Shown in pieces: positions 27,835-36,999 of a stretch of DNA of 64,000 bases. Position 1 is the stretch's first letter, and the number at the start of each line of letters is the position of its first letter. The stretch comes from Enterococcus mundtii (GTDB lineage Bacteria > Bacillota > Bacilli > Lactobacillales > Enterococcaceae): contig NZ_CP025473.1 in NCBI RefSeq assembly GCF_003957375.1, forward strand, positions 1,823,501 through 1,887,500, in the 5' to 3' direction. The notes beneath the pieces are model-generated. The model saw only the letters and a program-made list of their open reading frames with translations. It did not search any database and was not told the origin of the DNA. Position numbers and translations under genes: made by a program.

Positions 27835-28638
27835 TTATTCTTCTGCAGGATTTTCCTTCGTTGCCTCATTGGTCGGTTTCATGATATGTTCCCAACTTTT
27901 CATTTGATCAATAAACTTTTTACTTTTCAAATGGATGCCCACGTATTCTTCATATAACAGATCAATCAATTGGCGAATCTTTTGTTTGGTTTCTTCTTTG
28001 AGGTCGATCCCGCTGATGCGATCATACGAGATTGCTGAGAAGAGCCGCACGAAGTGAACTGCACGTGGGTCCGCGTGATACCGATGATGATCTAACTCCC
28101 AGTGATTTTCACATAAGACGCCACCATACTTGGATGAATAATCAAATTTTCCTTGCGTCTTTCCACACACTGCACAGTGGGTCCAAACCGGAGAGATCCC
28201 AAAACGTTGCAATAATTGGATCTCAAAAATATTCGTAATGATCTCTGGGTCATCTCCTTGATCCATGCGTTGCAAAGCTTGGTGTGTAAATTGAAATAGA
28301 TTCGGATCATATTGCCGATCCTCGATTGCCGCATCCACTAAGTTCAACAAATAAGTCCCGTAACCGCTAAGAAAAATATCTTCTTGTATCTTACGAAACG
28401 AGTGGACATCTTTTACACTGTTCACAAAGGACAAACCTTCATTATGAAAATGACCAATATAAATTGCTTCCGTAAAAGGCAACAATGCGGGTGCAATCGG
28501 TTGATTTTGACGATGGATCCCCTTGACATAAAACATCATTTTTCCGGCCGATTCTGTAAATATCTTGACTAATTTATCTTTTTCCTTATAGTTGCGACTA
28601 GAAAGGATGATTCCTTTTGATTCTGCAAGCTGACTCAT
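27835..28638 (-). CDS. recO: DNA repair protein RecO
   Basis: 267 residues from the ATG at 28638, with GGAGGGG upstream. RecO has an N-terminal OB fold (AESKGIILSSRNYKEKDKLVKIF) and a helical domain with a zinc site CAVCGKT ... GGVLCENH. It loads RecA onto SSB-covered DNA with RecR. The open frame runs 22 codons further upstream without support. It is between era and glyQ, as in B. subtilis, but separated from era by two intergenic repeats. Confidence 0.95.
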   Translation of the reverse strand: MSQLAESKGIILSSRNYKEKDKLVKIFTESAGKMMFYVKGIHRQNQPIAPALLPFTEAIYIGHFHNEGLSFVNSVKDVHSFRKIQEDIFLSGYGTYLLNLVDAAIEDRQYDPNLFQFTHQALQRMDQGDDPEIITNIFEIQLLQRFGISPVWTHCAVCGKTQGKFDYSSKYGGVLCENHWELDHHRYHADPRAVHFVRLFSAISYDRISGIDLKEETKQKIRQLIDLLYEEYVGIHLKSKKFIDQMKSWEHIMKPTNEATKENPAEE

Positions 28639-28799
28639 CGTCACCCCTCCTCTGACTTTAACGTAGATTGCTTCTTTATATATCGAAAAGAAGGAAAAAG
28701 CCATTCGAGCATCCGTGAAGTCGAGACAAAAGTAACTATTACTTTGATTCCAGACGCTTCATTGCTTCCATGACTTAGTTGTCCTCTAACTTCTATAAC

Positions 28800-28916
28800 T
28801 GGATAACCGGTGTTCAAGAGCAACTCTTCAATAACAAGCCAATAAAATCAAAAATGAAAAAGCCATTTTCGATTTTCCTGACTTATTACTCAGTACTGAC
28901 CGCTTCTTTCACTACC
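28800..28916 (-). repeat. Intergenic palindromic repeat family A, copy 2
   Basis: A unit of 117 bases reading GGTAGTGAAAGAAGCGGTCA ... CTCTTGAACACCGGTTATCCA on the minus strand. The head and tail are inverted copies (GTGAAAGAAGC against GCTCTTGAACAC), with an inner stem. It is joined head to tail with the next copy. About 100 further bases (28694-28799) look like a more worn copy. Confidence 0.72.
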
Positions 28917-29037
28917 TATGATAAACGGTGTTCGAAAGACAGCTCCGTCAATAGTAACTCGAAACGTGAAAAAATATGGAAAGCTATTTTCCCACGTTCC
29001 GCCTTACTATTCGGAGCTGACCGGCTTTCTCACAACC
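28917..29037 (-). repeat. Intergenic palindromic repeat family A, copy 1
   Basis: A 121-base unit, GGTTGTGAGAAAGCCGGTCA ... TTTCGAACACCGTTTATCATA on the minus strand, between the era stop and copy 2. Same head, tail and AAAATAGCTTTC-ATATTTTTT core as the copy at 61936. Confidence 0.75.
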
Positions 29038-29041
29038 TTGT

Positions 29042-29941
29042 TTAATACTCGTCTTGACGATAACCAAAGTCTTGTAAATAGACTCGTTTGTCTCGCCAGT
29101 CTTTTTGGACTTTGACCCAGAGTTCTAGAAAGACTTTGTCTCCTAATAGATTTTCAATGTCTCTTCGTGCTTTTGTTCCAATGTCTTTCAGCATCTTACC
29201 GCCCTTACCGATAATGATCCCTTTTTGACTATCACGCTCCACGATGATCGTAGCTTGGATATGGATTTTATTATTCTCATTACGTTTCATCGTATCGATG
29301 ACTACTGCGACTGAATGGGGTACTTCATCTCGTGTCAAAAACAAGACTTTTTCCCGGATTAATTCAGAAACGATAAAATACTCCGGATGGTCAGTGACTT
29401 GATCGTCTGGGAAATATTGAGGGCCTTCAGGCATTTCGTCCACTAAGACCTCCATCAAACGTTCGACATTGTTTCCTTCTGTCGCAGAGATTGGAACAAC
29501 TTGAGCAAACTCCATTTGCGAGGAATAATCTTCAATGATTCCTAACAACTCATCTGGGTGGACTTTGTCGATCTTATTGATCACTAAATACACCGGTGAT
29601 TGGACATTTTTCAAGCGTTCGATAATGAAATCGTCGCCTTTTCCTCTTTTTTGATCGGCGCTGATCATGAACAATACTGCATCGACTTCACGTAAGGCAC
29701 TATAAGCTGTTTCTACCATAAAATCGCCTAAACGATGTTTGGGTTTATGGATTCCTGGTGTATCAATAAAGATCAATTGTGCTTCAGGAGTCGTATATAC
29801 TCCTTGGATCTTATTTCTTGTCGTTTGCGCTTTATCACTCATGATCGCGATTTTTTGACCAACGATCCGATTGAGCAACGTCGATTTACCAACATTTGGT
29901 CGTCCGACGATTGCTACAAATCCAGATTTATGTTCTGACAT
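29042..29941 (-). CDS. era: GTPase Era
   Basis: 299 residues from the ATG at 29941 (AAAAGGAGAG upstream). The GTPase domain shows GRPNVGKST (G1), [13 protein letters not shown] (G3) and NKIDKV (G4); the C-terminal KH domain shows [24 protein letters not shown]. Era binds the 3' end of 16S rRNA and aids 30S assembly. The last residues DFGYRQDEY are normal. It is part of the pgpH-ybeY-dgkA-era run, all working around ribosome maturation. Confidence 0.97.
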   Translation of the reverse strand: MSEHKSGFVAIVGRPNVGKSTLLNRIVGQKIAIMSDKAQTTRNKIQGVYTTPEAQLIFIDTPGIHKPKHRLGDFMVETAYSALREVDAVLFMISADQKRGKGDDFIIERLKNVQSPVYLVINKIDKVHPDELLGIIEDYSSQMEFAQVVPISATEGNNVERLMEVLVDEMPEGPQYFPDDQVTDHPEYFIVSELIREKVLFLTRDEVPHSVAVVIDTMKRNENNKIHIQATIIVERDSQKGIIIGKGGKMLKDIGTKARRDIENLLGDKVFLELWVKVQKDWRDKRVYLQDFGYRQDEY

Positions 29942-29958
29942 AATTACTCTCCTTTTAA

Positions 29959-30369
29959 TTAAAAAAACAGTTGATAGATTTTTGGACCAAATAAGATGAT
30001 CCCAACGATTACAGCAAAGCAAGCAGTCATTAACACTGCCCCAGCTGCCATATCTTTGATTTTTTTTCCAATGGGATGAAAATGGAAGTCTGTGAACATA
30101 TCCACTACATTCTCAAACACAGTGTTCATGATTTCGACGATCCATACGAGAAAGACTGAAAGGAGCAACCATAGCCACTCCATTCGATCCAATTGAAAGA
30201 TGAACCCCATGATCAGAGCAATGATCCCAAGAGCCACATGTTTCTTCATATTTCGTTCTTCATCAAAAACGGTTTTGACTCCTTGTAAAGCAAACTCCAG
30301 GGACATCAAAAAATGTTTGTTTTTATCTACTTTTTGTTCTTCTCTTTTATCTTTTAAGTCCATAAGCAT
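29959..30369 (-). CDS. dgkA: Undecaprenol/diacylglycerol kinase
   Basis: 136 residues; three membrane helices. The family motif lies in [19 protein letters not shown] (catalytic Glu and Asn), followed by [18 protein letters not shown]. In Gram-positives this enzyme phosphorylates undecaprenol, recycling the lipid carrier of the cell wall. The start (30369 or the ATG two codons on, 30363) overlaps the ybeY stop by about 20 bases, so the two are coupled; the Shine-Dalgarno is weak, as expected for a coupled gene. Confidence 0.92.
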   Translation of the reverse strand: MLMDLKDKREEQKVDKNKHFLMSLEFALQGVKTVFDEERNMKKHVALGIIALIMGFIFQLDRMEWLWLLLSVFLVWIVEIMNTVFENVVDMFTDFHFHPIGKKIKDMAAGAVLMTACFAVIVGIILFGPKIYQLFF

Positions 30370-30823
30370 CTAAAATCTCTTTCTGTAAGCCAAACATTTC
30401 CGCTTCATCTTCAGGTGTCATATGGTCGTAGCCGTTGATGTGTAAAAATCCATGGACGGCTAAGAAGCCTAGTTCGCGATCATAGGAGTGACCATATTCT
30501 TCAGCTTGTTCTTTTGCCCGATCGATTGAGATCATGATATCTCCCAATACACGAGGCATTGGCTCATCGTCCTCTTCAAAAATCACTGGGATCTCGTCTT
30601 CACCTTCATCTTCTAACGCAAAACTGATCACATCTGTTGGTGCGTCTTTGCCACGGTACGTACGATTGATTTCTTGGATAGACGGATTATCCATGAAGGT
30701 CACCGACATTTCCGTCTCATCTGATAAAGAAAGTTTTTTTGCCGCAAATTGAAGCAATTCTTCAATTTCTTTGATTTTCGTTTCAGATACAGTGTTTGTT
30801 TCATCGATAAATGTAATATCCAT
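30347..30823 (-). CDS. ybeY: Endoribonuclease YbeY
   Basis: 158 residues. The zinc site [11 protein letters not shown] (H-x3-H-x5-H) sits near residues 124-134. YbeY works on 16S rRNA 3' end maturation and ribosome quality control. MSVTFMDN and the [17 protein letters not shown] stretch are typical. It overlaps dgkA and lies 20 bases after pgpH. An acidic insert ([18 protein letters not shown]) is a common lactic-acid-bacterial feature. Confidence 0.95.
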   Translation of the reverse strand: MDITFIDETNTVSETKIKEIEELLQFAAKKLSLSDETEMSVTFMDNPSIQEINRTYRGKDAPTDVISFALEDEGEDEIPVIFEEDDEPMPRVLGDIMISIDRAKEQAEEYGHSYDRELGFLAVHGFLHINGYDHMTPEDEAEMFGLQKEILDAYGLKR

Positions 30824-30843
30824 TAGTCATCGCTTCCTTCTTG

Positions 30844-33033
30844 CTATTCTTTTTCTTGTTTCATTTTTTCTGCTTCAGACTTCATCTTAGGGTATTTGAT
30901 CCTTGAGTGGAAGGTACTGCTCAATCCACTAACAAGAGATTTTTCAACTTTGCGGATTTCTTTGAGTGTCAATCCACTATCATCAAGCTGACCATCAGAA
31001 ATCCGTTCTTCAATCAAATTATGCACAAAAGCTTCGATTTTTTCACTGGTTGGATGATCCATCGCTCGCACAGCGGCTTCGCAACTATCCGCAATATTGA
31101 CGATCCCAGCTTCCCGTGTTTGCGGTCTAGGCCCAGGGTAACGGAATTGTTCCTCTGTAACTTCGGGATTACGTTCTTTTGCTTTGATATAGAAATAACG
31201 CATCAAAGTTGTCCCATGATGTTGCTTACAGATATCGATCACCATTTGTGGCATATCGTACTCTTCTAAAATCTTTGCACCGTCAGTCACATGCCCAAAA
31301 ATAATTTGTTTACTATCTTCAGGAAGTAAAAAGTTATGGGGATTTTCCGCACCAGAAGGTAAGTTCTCTACGAAAAAGCTGGCATGTTTGATTTTGCCGA
31401 TGTCATGATAATAACAAGCCACACGTGTCAACAACGAACGCCCACCGATTTCAGCAACTGCATTCGCACTCAGATTTGCAACCATCATACTATGATGATA
31501 AGTTCCCGGTGCTTCTTCTAGCAATTGCTTCAATAATGGATGGTTCGGGTTACTCAATTCATTTAGGACGATCACACTGTCGTCATTCACTAATAGCTCA
31601 ATATAGGGATGCAGACCAATCGTCAGTAAATAGGATAAAAATGCGCCCATAAAGCCACATACAAGTGTTAACCAAGTGGTACCATCACTAAAGCTCATGC
31701 CTTGATAAACCACTAAAACGACATCCATCAATAACGGAAACACAACGACCCACATGATTGCTGGGAACCATTGTTCTGAAATACGTTGCCGTTTTAAAAT
31801 CGCTGCTAAAAAGCCGGCAAATAGGTACGAGACCAAAATCACAGTCAAGAAATTCGTACCAATTGAATTGTAAAAAATGAATAGCGCTGAAACCGCTTGG
31901 AACAAGGCAGCCATGATACCCGCTCTTCGATTCAAGAAAAAGTTTAAGACAAGCGGTACAAACGCTGCTGGGTAAAGTAACGGAATATATGTCGCTTGTT
32001 CTGTTTGAAAGACTTGGAAAAATTTCATCAATAAAATACTAATGGACATCGCTGTTACGTAGAAAAGAATATACTCTGTTCGTTTGAATAGATCTTTATA
32101 CTGTAGTGAATTGTAGAATAACACACCAATTTGCAATAATACCGCTAGAATCATAGCGACAAGAGGAAAAATCGAAGTAGATTGACTCGTCAAACCTAAC
32201 AACTCTAATTTTTTCATAGCAGTTGCATCGATTTGATTCCCTTCACGAACAATGATTTCCCCTTGGAAAATCATGACGGGTTGGATAGAGTCACGTGCCT
32301 CTTGCTTCAACTCTTCTGTTCGTTTTTCATTTAGCACATCATTCACAACAATGCCCTGATCGACTAAATAGCGGATCATTTCTTGTTGTTCTGCCGAAAC
32401 ATTCAAATACTGGATCTTATCATTTGCTTCTTGTTTAAAATTATCTAAATCACTTTCTCGAACTTGCTTACTCATTTGTTCGTCGATCAATTTCAAACTT
32501 TCATCACGAACCGTCGTGATCTCGCTTTCTGACATATTCATGATTGTTGAGTAAAAACTATTTGGTAATTTTTGGTAGAACGCGACATCATCCGCATTTG
32601 AACTTTCGAATATTCGTTTCAATGCGGCTATCCGTTCTTCTACTGTTGGCTTTGGTACATTTTCATCTTCTTTTGCCTTACTGACTTTTTCTTCGTACTG
32701 TTTGTCGATTGTGTCATTCGCACGACTGATCAAAACAAACAGTTGATTGATCCGACGATCTTGTTCCGAAGCAAGGTCACTTTGGTAGGTGTACTCAGGT
32801 GTCACTGCTTCAGCTGCTAATTTCCTTTTTTGTTCAGTTTCTTCCGTGTTCTCAATCGTTTTATTGGCACGGATACTTTCTTCCGCTACTTGTCCCTCTC
32901 TAAAATCATTGGGCTTTTGCTTCACGCTGCTAAACGTGATCCCACACATCAAAAGAAAGAAAAGCAATAAGAGAAATGGAGCTGCAGCTTTCCCTAATTT
33001 CGCTTGAAGCTGCTGCAATATTTTGTTCAACAT
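30844..33033 (-). CDS. pgpH: PgpH-type cyclic di-AMP phosphodiesterase (7TM-HD protein)
   Basis: 729 residues. One N-terminal helix (residues 19-37), a large extracellular domain to about 275, seven membrane helices to about 475, then an HD domain with HHSMMVANL, YYHDIGK, HVTDGA and KQHHGTTLMRY. The fold is that of Listeria PgpH, which cuts c-di-AMP to pApA. The product should set c-di-AMP levels and thereby potassium and wall balance. It is just upstream of ybeY and just downstream of phoH. Confidence 0.93.
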   Translation of the reverse strand: MLNKILQQLQAKLGKAAAPFLLLLFFLLMCGITFSSVKQKPNDFREGQVAEESIRANKTIENTEETEQKRKLAAEAVTPEYTYQSDLASEQDRRINQLFVLISRANDTIDKQYEEKVSKAKEDENVPKPTVEERIAALKRIFESSNADDVAFYQKLPNSFYSTIMNMSESEITTVRDESLKLIDEQMSKQVRESDLDNFKQEANDKIQYLNVSAEQQEMIRYLVDQGIVVNDVLNEKRTEELKQEARDSIQPVMIFQGEIIVREGNQIDATAMKKLELLGLTSQSTSIFPLVAMILAVLLQIGVLFYNSLQYKDLFKRTEYILFYVTAMSISILLMKFFQVFQTEQATYIPLLYPAAFVPLVLNFFLNRRAGIMAALFQAVSALFIFYNSIGTNFLTVILVSYLFAGFLAAILKRQRISEQWFPAIMWVVVFPLLMDVVLVVYQGMSFSDGTTWLTLVCGFMGAFLSYLLTIGLHPYIELLVNDDSVIVLNELSNPNHPLLKQLLEEAPGTYHHSMMVANLSANAVAEIGGRSLLTRVACYYHDIGKIKHASFFVENLPSGAENPHNFLLPEDSKQIIFGHVTDGAKILEEYDMPQMVIDICKQHHGTTLMRYFYIKAKERNPEVTEEQFRYPGPRPQTREAGIVNIADSCEAAVRAMDHPTSEKIEAFVHNLIEERISDGQLDDSGLTLKEIRKVEKSLVSGLSSTFHSRIKYPKMKSEAEKMKQEKE

Positions 33034-33054
33034 GTGGTAATCCTCCTAAAAAAG

Positions 33055-34026
33055 CTATTCTTGATGAAGATCCGCTTTTTCATAAGCTTTGATGATTTCT
33101 GCCACGACAGGGTGACGAACGACATCACTAGCTTCAAAATTCACAAAATCGATTTTTTTGATTTGTTTGAGTGTTCGTTCTGCATGGATCAATCCACTCA
33201 TTGTCCCTTTTGGTAAATCGATTTGGCTCGTGTCCCCATTGACGATCATTTTTGACTGATAGCCAAGTCGAGTCAAAAACATTTTCATTTGAGCGACTGT
33301 TGTGTTTTGCGCCTCATCCAAAATCACAAAGGCATCATCTAGTGTTCTACCACGCATATAAGCAAGTGGTGCAATCTCGATGATTCCTCGTTCCATCAAA
33401 CGATTGGTATGATCCAACCCAAAAATTTGGTACAGTGCATCATAAACTGGTCGTAAATATGGATCGACTTTTTCCTTCAGATCTCCAGGTAAGAATCCAA
33501 GATTTTCACCTGCTTCGACGGCTGGACGAGTCAAGATGATTTTTTGGACTTCACCTTTTTTTAAGGCAGCAATCGCTAATACGACAGCCAAAAATGTTTT
33601 CCCAGTACCAGCTGGTCCTACGCCAAAGACCACATCATGTTTGGCGACAGAATCGACGTATTTTTTTTGTCCACTGTTTTTGACACGGATCGGTTTGCCA
33701 TTGCGATCTTTGACGATCTCTTGTTCATACATCTCAACAAAATAATCCAATGTCCCTTTTTGAGCCATTTTCAAGGCAGTGACCACATCAGGCATACTGA
33801 TATGGATCCCTCGTTTGATCAATTCTTGTAACGTTCGGATTACGGAAGCAGCCAAAGAAATATCGGTTTCTTCCCCGATGATCTGGATCACTTCACCTCT
33901 TGTGTGGATCGTCGTTTCAGTTGTTTCTTCGATCAGTTTGATATGTTTATCATGTGATCCTAAAAGCATACTGATATCATCAGTTGCTGTTAATCTAATA
34001 TCCAAAGAACTAGACGCTTCTGTCAA
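33055..34026 (-). CDS. phoH: PhoH-family ATPase
   Basis: 323 residues with an N-terminal KH-like region and a P-loop ATPase: GVGPAGTGKTFLAVV (Walker A), LDEAQNTT (Walker B region). The start is a TTG at 34026, supported by AAAGGAG about 10 bases upstream. PhoH proteins are linked to RNA metabolism; the B. subtilis homologue sits in the same place before yqfF (pgpH). The product is cytoplasmic. Confidence 0.93.
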   Translation of the reverse strand: MTEASSSLDIRLTATDDISMLLGSHDKHIKLIEETTETTIHTRGEVIQIIGEETDISLAASVIRTLQELIKRGIHISMPDVVTALKMAQKGTLDYFVEMYEQEIVKDRNGKPIRVKNSGQKKYVDSVAKHDVVFGVGPAGTGKTFLAVVLAIAALKKGEVQKIILTRPAVEAGENLGFLPGDLKEKVDPYLRPVYDALYQIFGLDHTNRLMERGIIEIAPLAYMRGRTLDDAFVILDEAQNTTVAQMKMFLTRLGYQSKMIVNGDTSQIDLPKGTMSGLIHAERTLKQIKKIDFVNFEASDVVRHPVVAEIIKAYEKADLHQE

Positions 34027-34312
34027 AAATAGACATCTCCTTTATTTCAAATCGTTCTTACCTATTCTACCATAATCATGAAAAACTATATAGCGAATAA
34101 AATGAGACGACTTGAGAAAAAAGTTTTCATTTGGATTACTGAGACAAAACGCTCTTCAACTAAAACAACCTAATCATTTAGTAACTATCAGAGATACCTG
34201 TCTTTGAACAGTAGTTGCCCAATTTATTTTAATCTATGAATCTTTTACCAAGTAACAACAAACGTTTTTAAACAAAAAAATATTGATCAAAAAACTATTC
34301 TTTTAATGAACA
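34027..34312. other. Gene-free stretch between yqeY and phoH
   Basis: No coding frame or known RNA was found. 34145-34170 read on the minus strand (GGTTGT ... GAAGAGCGTTTTG) resembles the head of repeat family A, but the rest is not conserved. The phoH promoter is probably here. Confidence 0.4.
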
Positions 34313-34348
34313 CAAAAAAACTACGGACACTTTCGCGTCCGTAGTTTC
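34313..34348 (-). terminator. Terminator of rpsU-yqeY
   Basis: AAACTACGGAC (34318-34328) pairs with GTCCGTAGTTT (34337-34347); A residues on the left give the T run of the minus strand. Confidence 0.93.
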
Positions 34349-34359
34349 ATTTGCTAAGA

Positions 34360-34806
34360 TCAAGACTGCAATAGTTCTTTTACGATAGCGTTTACTTGAT
34401 TTCCATCTGCTTTTCCTTTGACTTTAGGCATGATAACTCCCATGACTTTACCAAATTCTTTTGCAGATGAAGCACCTGTTTGCGTGATCGCATCTTGAAC
34501 AAGTTGTCGAATTTCTTCTTCAGAAAGTTGCTCTGGCATATACTTTTCGACTATCACAATTTCACTTTTCACTTTTTCAGCTAAATCGTCACGTCCAGCT
34601 TCCTCGAATTCATGCAAAGAATCACGGCGTTGTTTCATTTCGCGAGACAACACTGTTAGTTCTTCTTCTTCTGTCAAGTCGTGACCTTCTTTAATTTGCT
34701 CGTTTTGTATAGATGACTTGATCATACGAATCACCTGTAAAGATTCTTTATCTTTAGCTTTCATCGCTGTCTTCATGTCATCGTTCAATCTACTTAGTAG
34801 TGACAC
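34360..34806 (-). CDS. yqeY: YqeY/GatB-domain protein
   Basis: 148 residues, the family size. The chain is helical with [23 protein letters not shown] at the N-terminus and [24 protein letters not shown] at the C-terminus, the tRNA-binding-like tail shared with GatB. The start is GTG (34806) with TTGGAG 9 bases upstream. The gene lies 26 bases after rpsU, its usual partner in Firmicutes. Function is unknown; a link to tRNA amidation is only by domain likeness. Confidence 0.92.
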   Translation of the reverse strand: MSLLSRLNDDMKTAMKAKDKESLQVIRMIKSSIQNEQIKEGHDLTEEEELTVLSREMKQRRDSLHEFEEAGRDDLAEKVKSEIVIVEKYMPEQLSEEEIRQLVQDAITQTGASSAKEFGKVMGVIMPKVKGKADGNQVNAIVKELLQS

Positions 34807-34832
34807 ACTACCAACTCCAATTCATCAAAGAA

Positions 34833-35009
34833 CTAGAATTTTTTGCGTTTTCTAGCTGCTTCAGATTTTTTCTTACGCTTTACACTTGGTTTTTCGTAGA
34901 ATTCACGTTTACGAGATTCTTGTAAAGTACCCGCTTTTGACACGGAACGTTTGAAGCGACGAAGAGCATCGTCAAGTGATTCGTTTTTGCGAACGACTGT
35001 TTTTGACAT
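34833..35009 (-). CDS. rpsU: 30S ribosomal protein S21
   Basis: 58 residues, short and basic: [20 protein letters not shown] at the start, then [20 protein letters not shown], and a Lys/Arg-rich tail ending RKKF. This is the standard Firmicute S21. AGGGAGGG precedes the ATG. It heads rpsU-yqeY; a terminator follows yqeY. Confidence 0.97.
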   Translation of the reverse strand: MSKTVVRKNESLDDALRRFKRSVSKAGTLQESRKREFYEKPSVKRKKKSEAARKRKKF

Positions 35010-35173
35010 ATTAATTCCCTCCCTCCGAGCTTAAAAAGTAACCGTAATTGTTATTGAAATATTAATCTCAAGAAACAAGACTGTTCTATAAACATTATAG
35101 CTAAAGCAGTTTTGACCGTCAAGAGATTCTTATGATTTTTTTAAATAATCACCTGTTATTTTATTGGAAATTA

Positions 35174-35602
35174 TTATTGACAGCTCTCACAGCGACCAAA
35201 TATCTCAAAGCGATGCCCTTCAATGGTACACCCACTGAGTTGTTCTTCAAAATAATTCATTGGACACATATGGATTTCTTTTGTCATCCCACAAACGGTA
35301 CATATGAAGTGGTGATGATGCCCAATCTCGCCTTGACAACAATGAAAACGGAATTTCATTTCTCCATTTAAATCCGTTTCTTCCAAAAGATCTAACTCTG
35401 AAAAGTCATGTAAATTACGATAGATCGTATCATAGCTGACTCCTTTAAATTCCTGACTCATATAGTCAAAGACTTCTTTTGCAGAGACGTAACGATTTCG
35501 TTTGATTAAATATGCGAGTAATGCTTCTCGCTTTTTTGTGTATTTGAACCCGTTATTTTTCAATGTTTCTAAAGATTGTTCGATCAATGTTTGTTTATTC
35601 AT
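35174..35602 (-). CDS. zur: Fur-family repressor, probably Zur
   Basis: 142 residues. Winged helix (about 10-85, with SYDTIYRNLHDF), then a metal region GHHHHFICTVCGMTKEI and a C-terminal CESC, which makes the structural Cys4 zinc site with CTVCG. The composition and the operator point to Zur more than to Fur or PerR, but regulator class is an inference. An ATG at 35605 precedes this ATG; GGGGG upstream fits both. It is divergent from the PPDK-regulator gene and likely autoregulated. Confidence 0.85.
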   Translation of the reverse strand: MNKQTLIEQSLETLKNNGFKYTKKREALLAYLIKRNRYVSAKEVFDYMSQEFKGVSYDTIYRNLHDFSELDLLEETDLNGEMKFRFHCCQGEIGHHHHFICTVCGMTKEIHMCPMNYFEEQLSGCTIEGHRFEIFGRCESCQ

Positions 35603-35613
35603 CATTATCCCCC

Positions 35614-35658
35614 AAATCAAAATGATTACGAAGTATGTACACTTGAGTATGGTATAAT
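35614..35658. promoter_or_regulatory. Zur-like box and promoter of the divergent gene
   Basis: AAATCAAAATGATTACGAAGT (35614-35634, split here as AAATCAAAAT + GATTACGAAGT) resembles the B. subtilis Zur box, best in the half ATTACGA. TGGTATAAT at 35650-35658 is an extended -10 for the rightward gene at 35694; no clear -35. Confidence 0.6.
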
Positions 35659-35693
35659 AAACCTAAAAAAAAAGCAAGCGAGGTTTTTTATTT

Positions 35694-36551
35694 ATGACTG
35701 CCGAATCAAATGAAGTCGTCACCTTTTTTGTCATTTCCGACTCTGCAGGTGAAACAGCAACAAAATTAGCCCAAGCCACAATGGCGCAATATCCATCAAT
35801 CGAATTTAGTTTATTTCGACGAACATTTGTGACTGATCCAGAGACGTTGCAACGCGCACTAAATGATGCATTGTCAGAACAAGCATTAGTTCTTCATACA
35901 TTGATCAACCAAGAATTGGTGGATTTAACAAATGAATTTTGTCAAAAAAACAACTTATACAGCTTTGATGTATTGACTCCGCCAATTGCAGAAATCGAGC
36001 GCTTGACTGGCATCAAACCGACACGTCAACCAGGGGCACTTCACTTATTGAATGAAAATTATTTCAAACGGATCAAAGCGATGGAGTTTGCGGTGAAATA
36101 TGACGACGGAAAAGATCCTCGAGGTTTTTTGGAAGCCGATGTCGTCTTACTTGGTGTTTCCAGAACTTCTAAAACACCGTTAAGTTTGTTTTTAGCAAAT
36201 AAAAATTTAAAAGTAGCGAATCTTCCACTGATACCTCAAGCACATATCCCTAAACAGTTGTGGGAAATCGATCCGAAGAAGATTGTTGGATTAACAAATA
36301 ATCCTGATATTTTAAATAACATTCGTAAAGAACGCATGCGTTCCTATGGTCTTAATCCAGATACTGCGTACTCCGATATCGAAAAAATTCGTGCAGAATT
36401 GGAATTTGCCAATGAACTTTATGAAAAATTAGGGTGTGTCGTCATCAATGTTGCTTCTCTTTCCATTGAAGAAACGGCTTCATTGATATTGAATGAGTTA
36501 GAGCTAGAAGACCATAGCTATTACGGCACAGAAACTTCGGAAGAAAAATAG
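35694..36551 (+). CDS. Pyruvate, phosphate dikinase / PEP synthase regulatory protein (DUF299)
   Basis: 285 residues. A bifunctional ADP-dependent kinase and Pi-dependent phosphorylase that switches PPDK or PEP synthase off and on by threonine phosphorylation. Motifs are FFVISDSAGETA at the N-terminus and the P-loop-like GVSRTSKTPLSLFLA near residue 153. It corresponds to B. subtilis YqfL, which also lies near glyS there. PPDK itself is not in this window. AGCGAGG lies upstream of the ATG, with some distance. Confidence 0.92.
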   Translation: MTAESNEVVTFFVISDSAGETATKLAQATMAQYPSIEFSLFRRTFVTDPETLQRALNDALSEQALVLHTLINQELVDLTNEFCQKNNLYSFDVLTPPIAEIERLTGIKPTRQPGALHLLNENYFKRIKAMEFAVKYDDGKDPRGFLEADVVLLGVSRTSKTPLSLFLANKNLKVANLPLIPQAHIPKQLWEIDPKKIVGLTNNPDILNNIRKERMRSYGLNPDTAYSDIEKIRAELEFANELYEKLGCVVINVASLSIEETASLILNELELEDHSYYGTETSEEK

Positions 36552-36576
36552 AGATTTCTGATCTTTTAAAATAATA

Positions 36577-36625
36577 AAAAAAGGGTTTGATCGGCGCATC
36601 AGCGTCTTTCAAATCCTTTTTTTAA
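36577..36625. terminator. Bidirectional terminator
   Basis: AAAAAAAGGGTTTGA pairs with TCAAATCCTTTTTTT (36610-36624), between convergent genes. Confidence 0.85.
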
Positions 36626-36634
36626 TGACTTTAG

Positions 36635-36934
36635 TTAATTTTTTTGATGCTCTACATGTTTGATCGTTTGTTCTAAAATATCTAATACATGAAAGTCATC
36701 CAAACTGTAAAGGATCGTTTTTCCCTCACGTCGTGATTTCACCACATGGTTTTCACGTAACAACCGTAATTGATGAGACACAGCTGATTGTTCCATTTGA
36801 ACAGATTGACTGATCGACGTCACATTTTTTTCACCATCTTTTAAATAAAGTAAAATATTCAAACGTGTCGGATCACTTAATACCTTGAATAATTGACTCA
36901 CTTTTTCTACTTGAATGTTTTGATTCCCCGACAA
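36635..36934 (-). CDS. ArsR/SmtB-family metal sensor with CzrA-type alpha-5 site
   Basis: 99 residues from a TTG at 36934, chosen because GGAGGTG is 6 bases upstream; the earlier TTG overlaps it. Winged helix with SISQSVQMEQSAVSHQLRLLRE as the recognition region. The last helix bears Asp80, His82, His93 and His96 in exact D-x-H-x10-H-x2-H spacing, the Zn/Co site of CzrA and SmtB. No CadC-type cysteine site is present. It has no adjacent exporter; the cadA promoter at 5449-5478 has the expected kind of operator, so it may act in trans. Confidence 0.9.
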   Translation of the reverse strand: MSGNQNIQVEKVSQLFKVLSDPTRLNILLYLKDGEKNVTSISQSVQMEQSAVSHQLRLLRENHVVKSRREGKTILYSLDDFHVLDILEQTIKHVEHQKN

Positions 36935-36999
36935 ACGATTCACCTCCAAAAAAAGACTGACTACTAAAGTGTACCACTTTTTTCGTCAGTCTCAACTGT

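Noticed and set aside
31425-31652. Long frames on the opposite strand of pgpH, glyS and other genes
   Set aside because: They lie wholly inside strong family genes, lack ribosome sites and have no protein-like composition.
34145-34170. A further copy of repeat family A
   Set aside because: Only the head (GGTTGT ... GAAGAGCGTTTTG) is similar; core and tail are missing, so the match is too weak to list.
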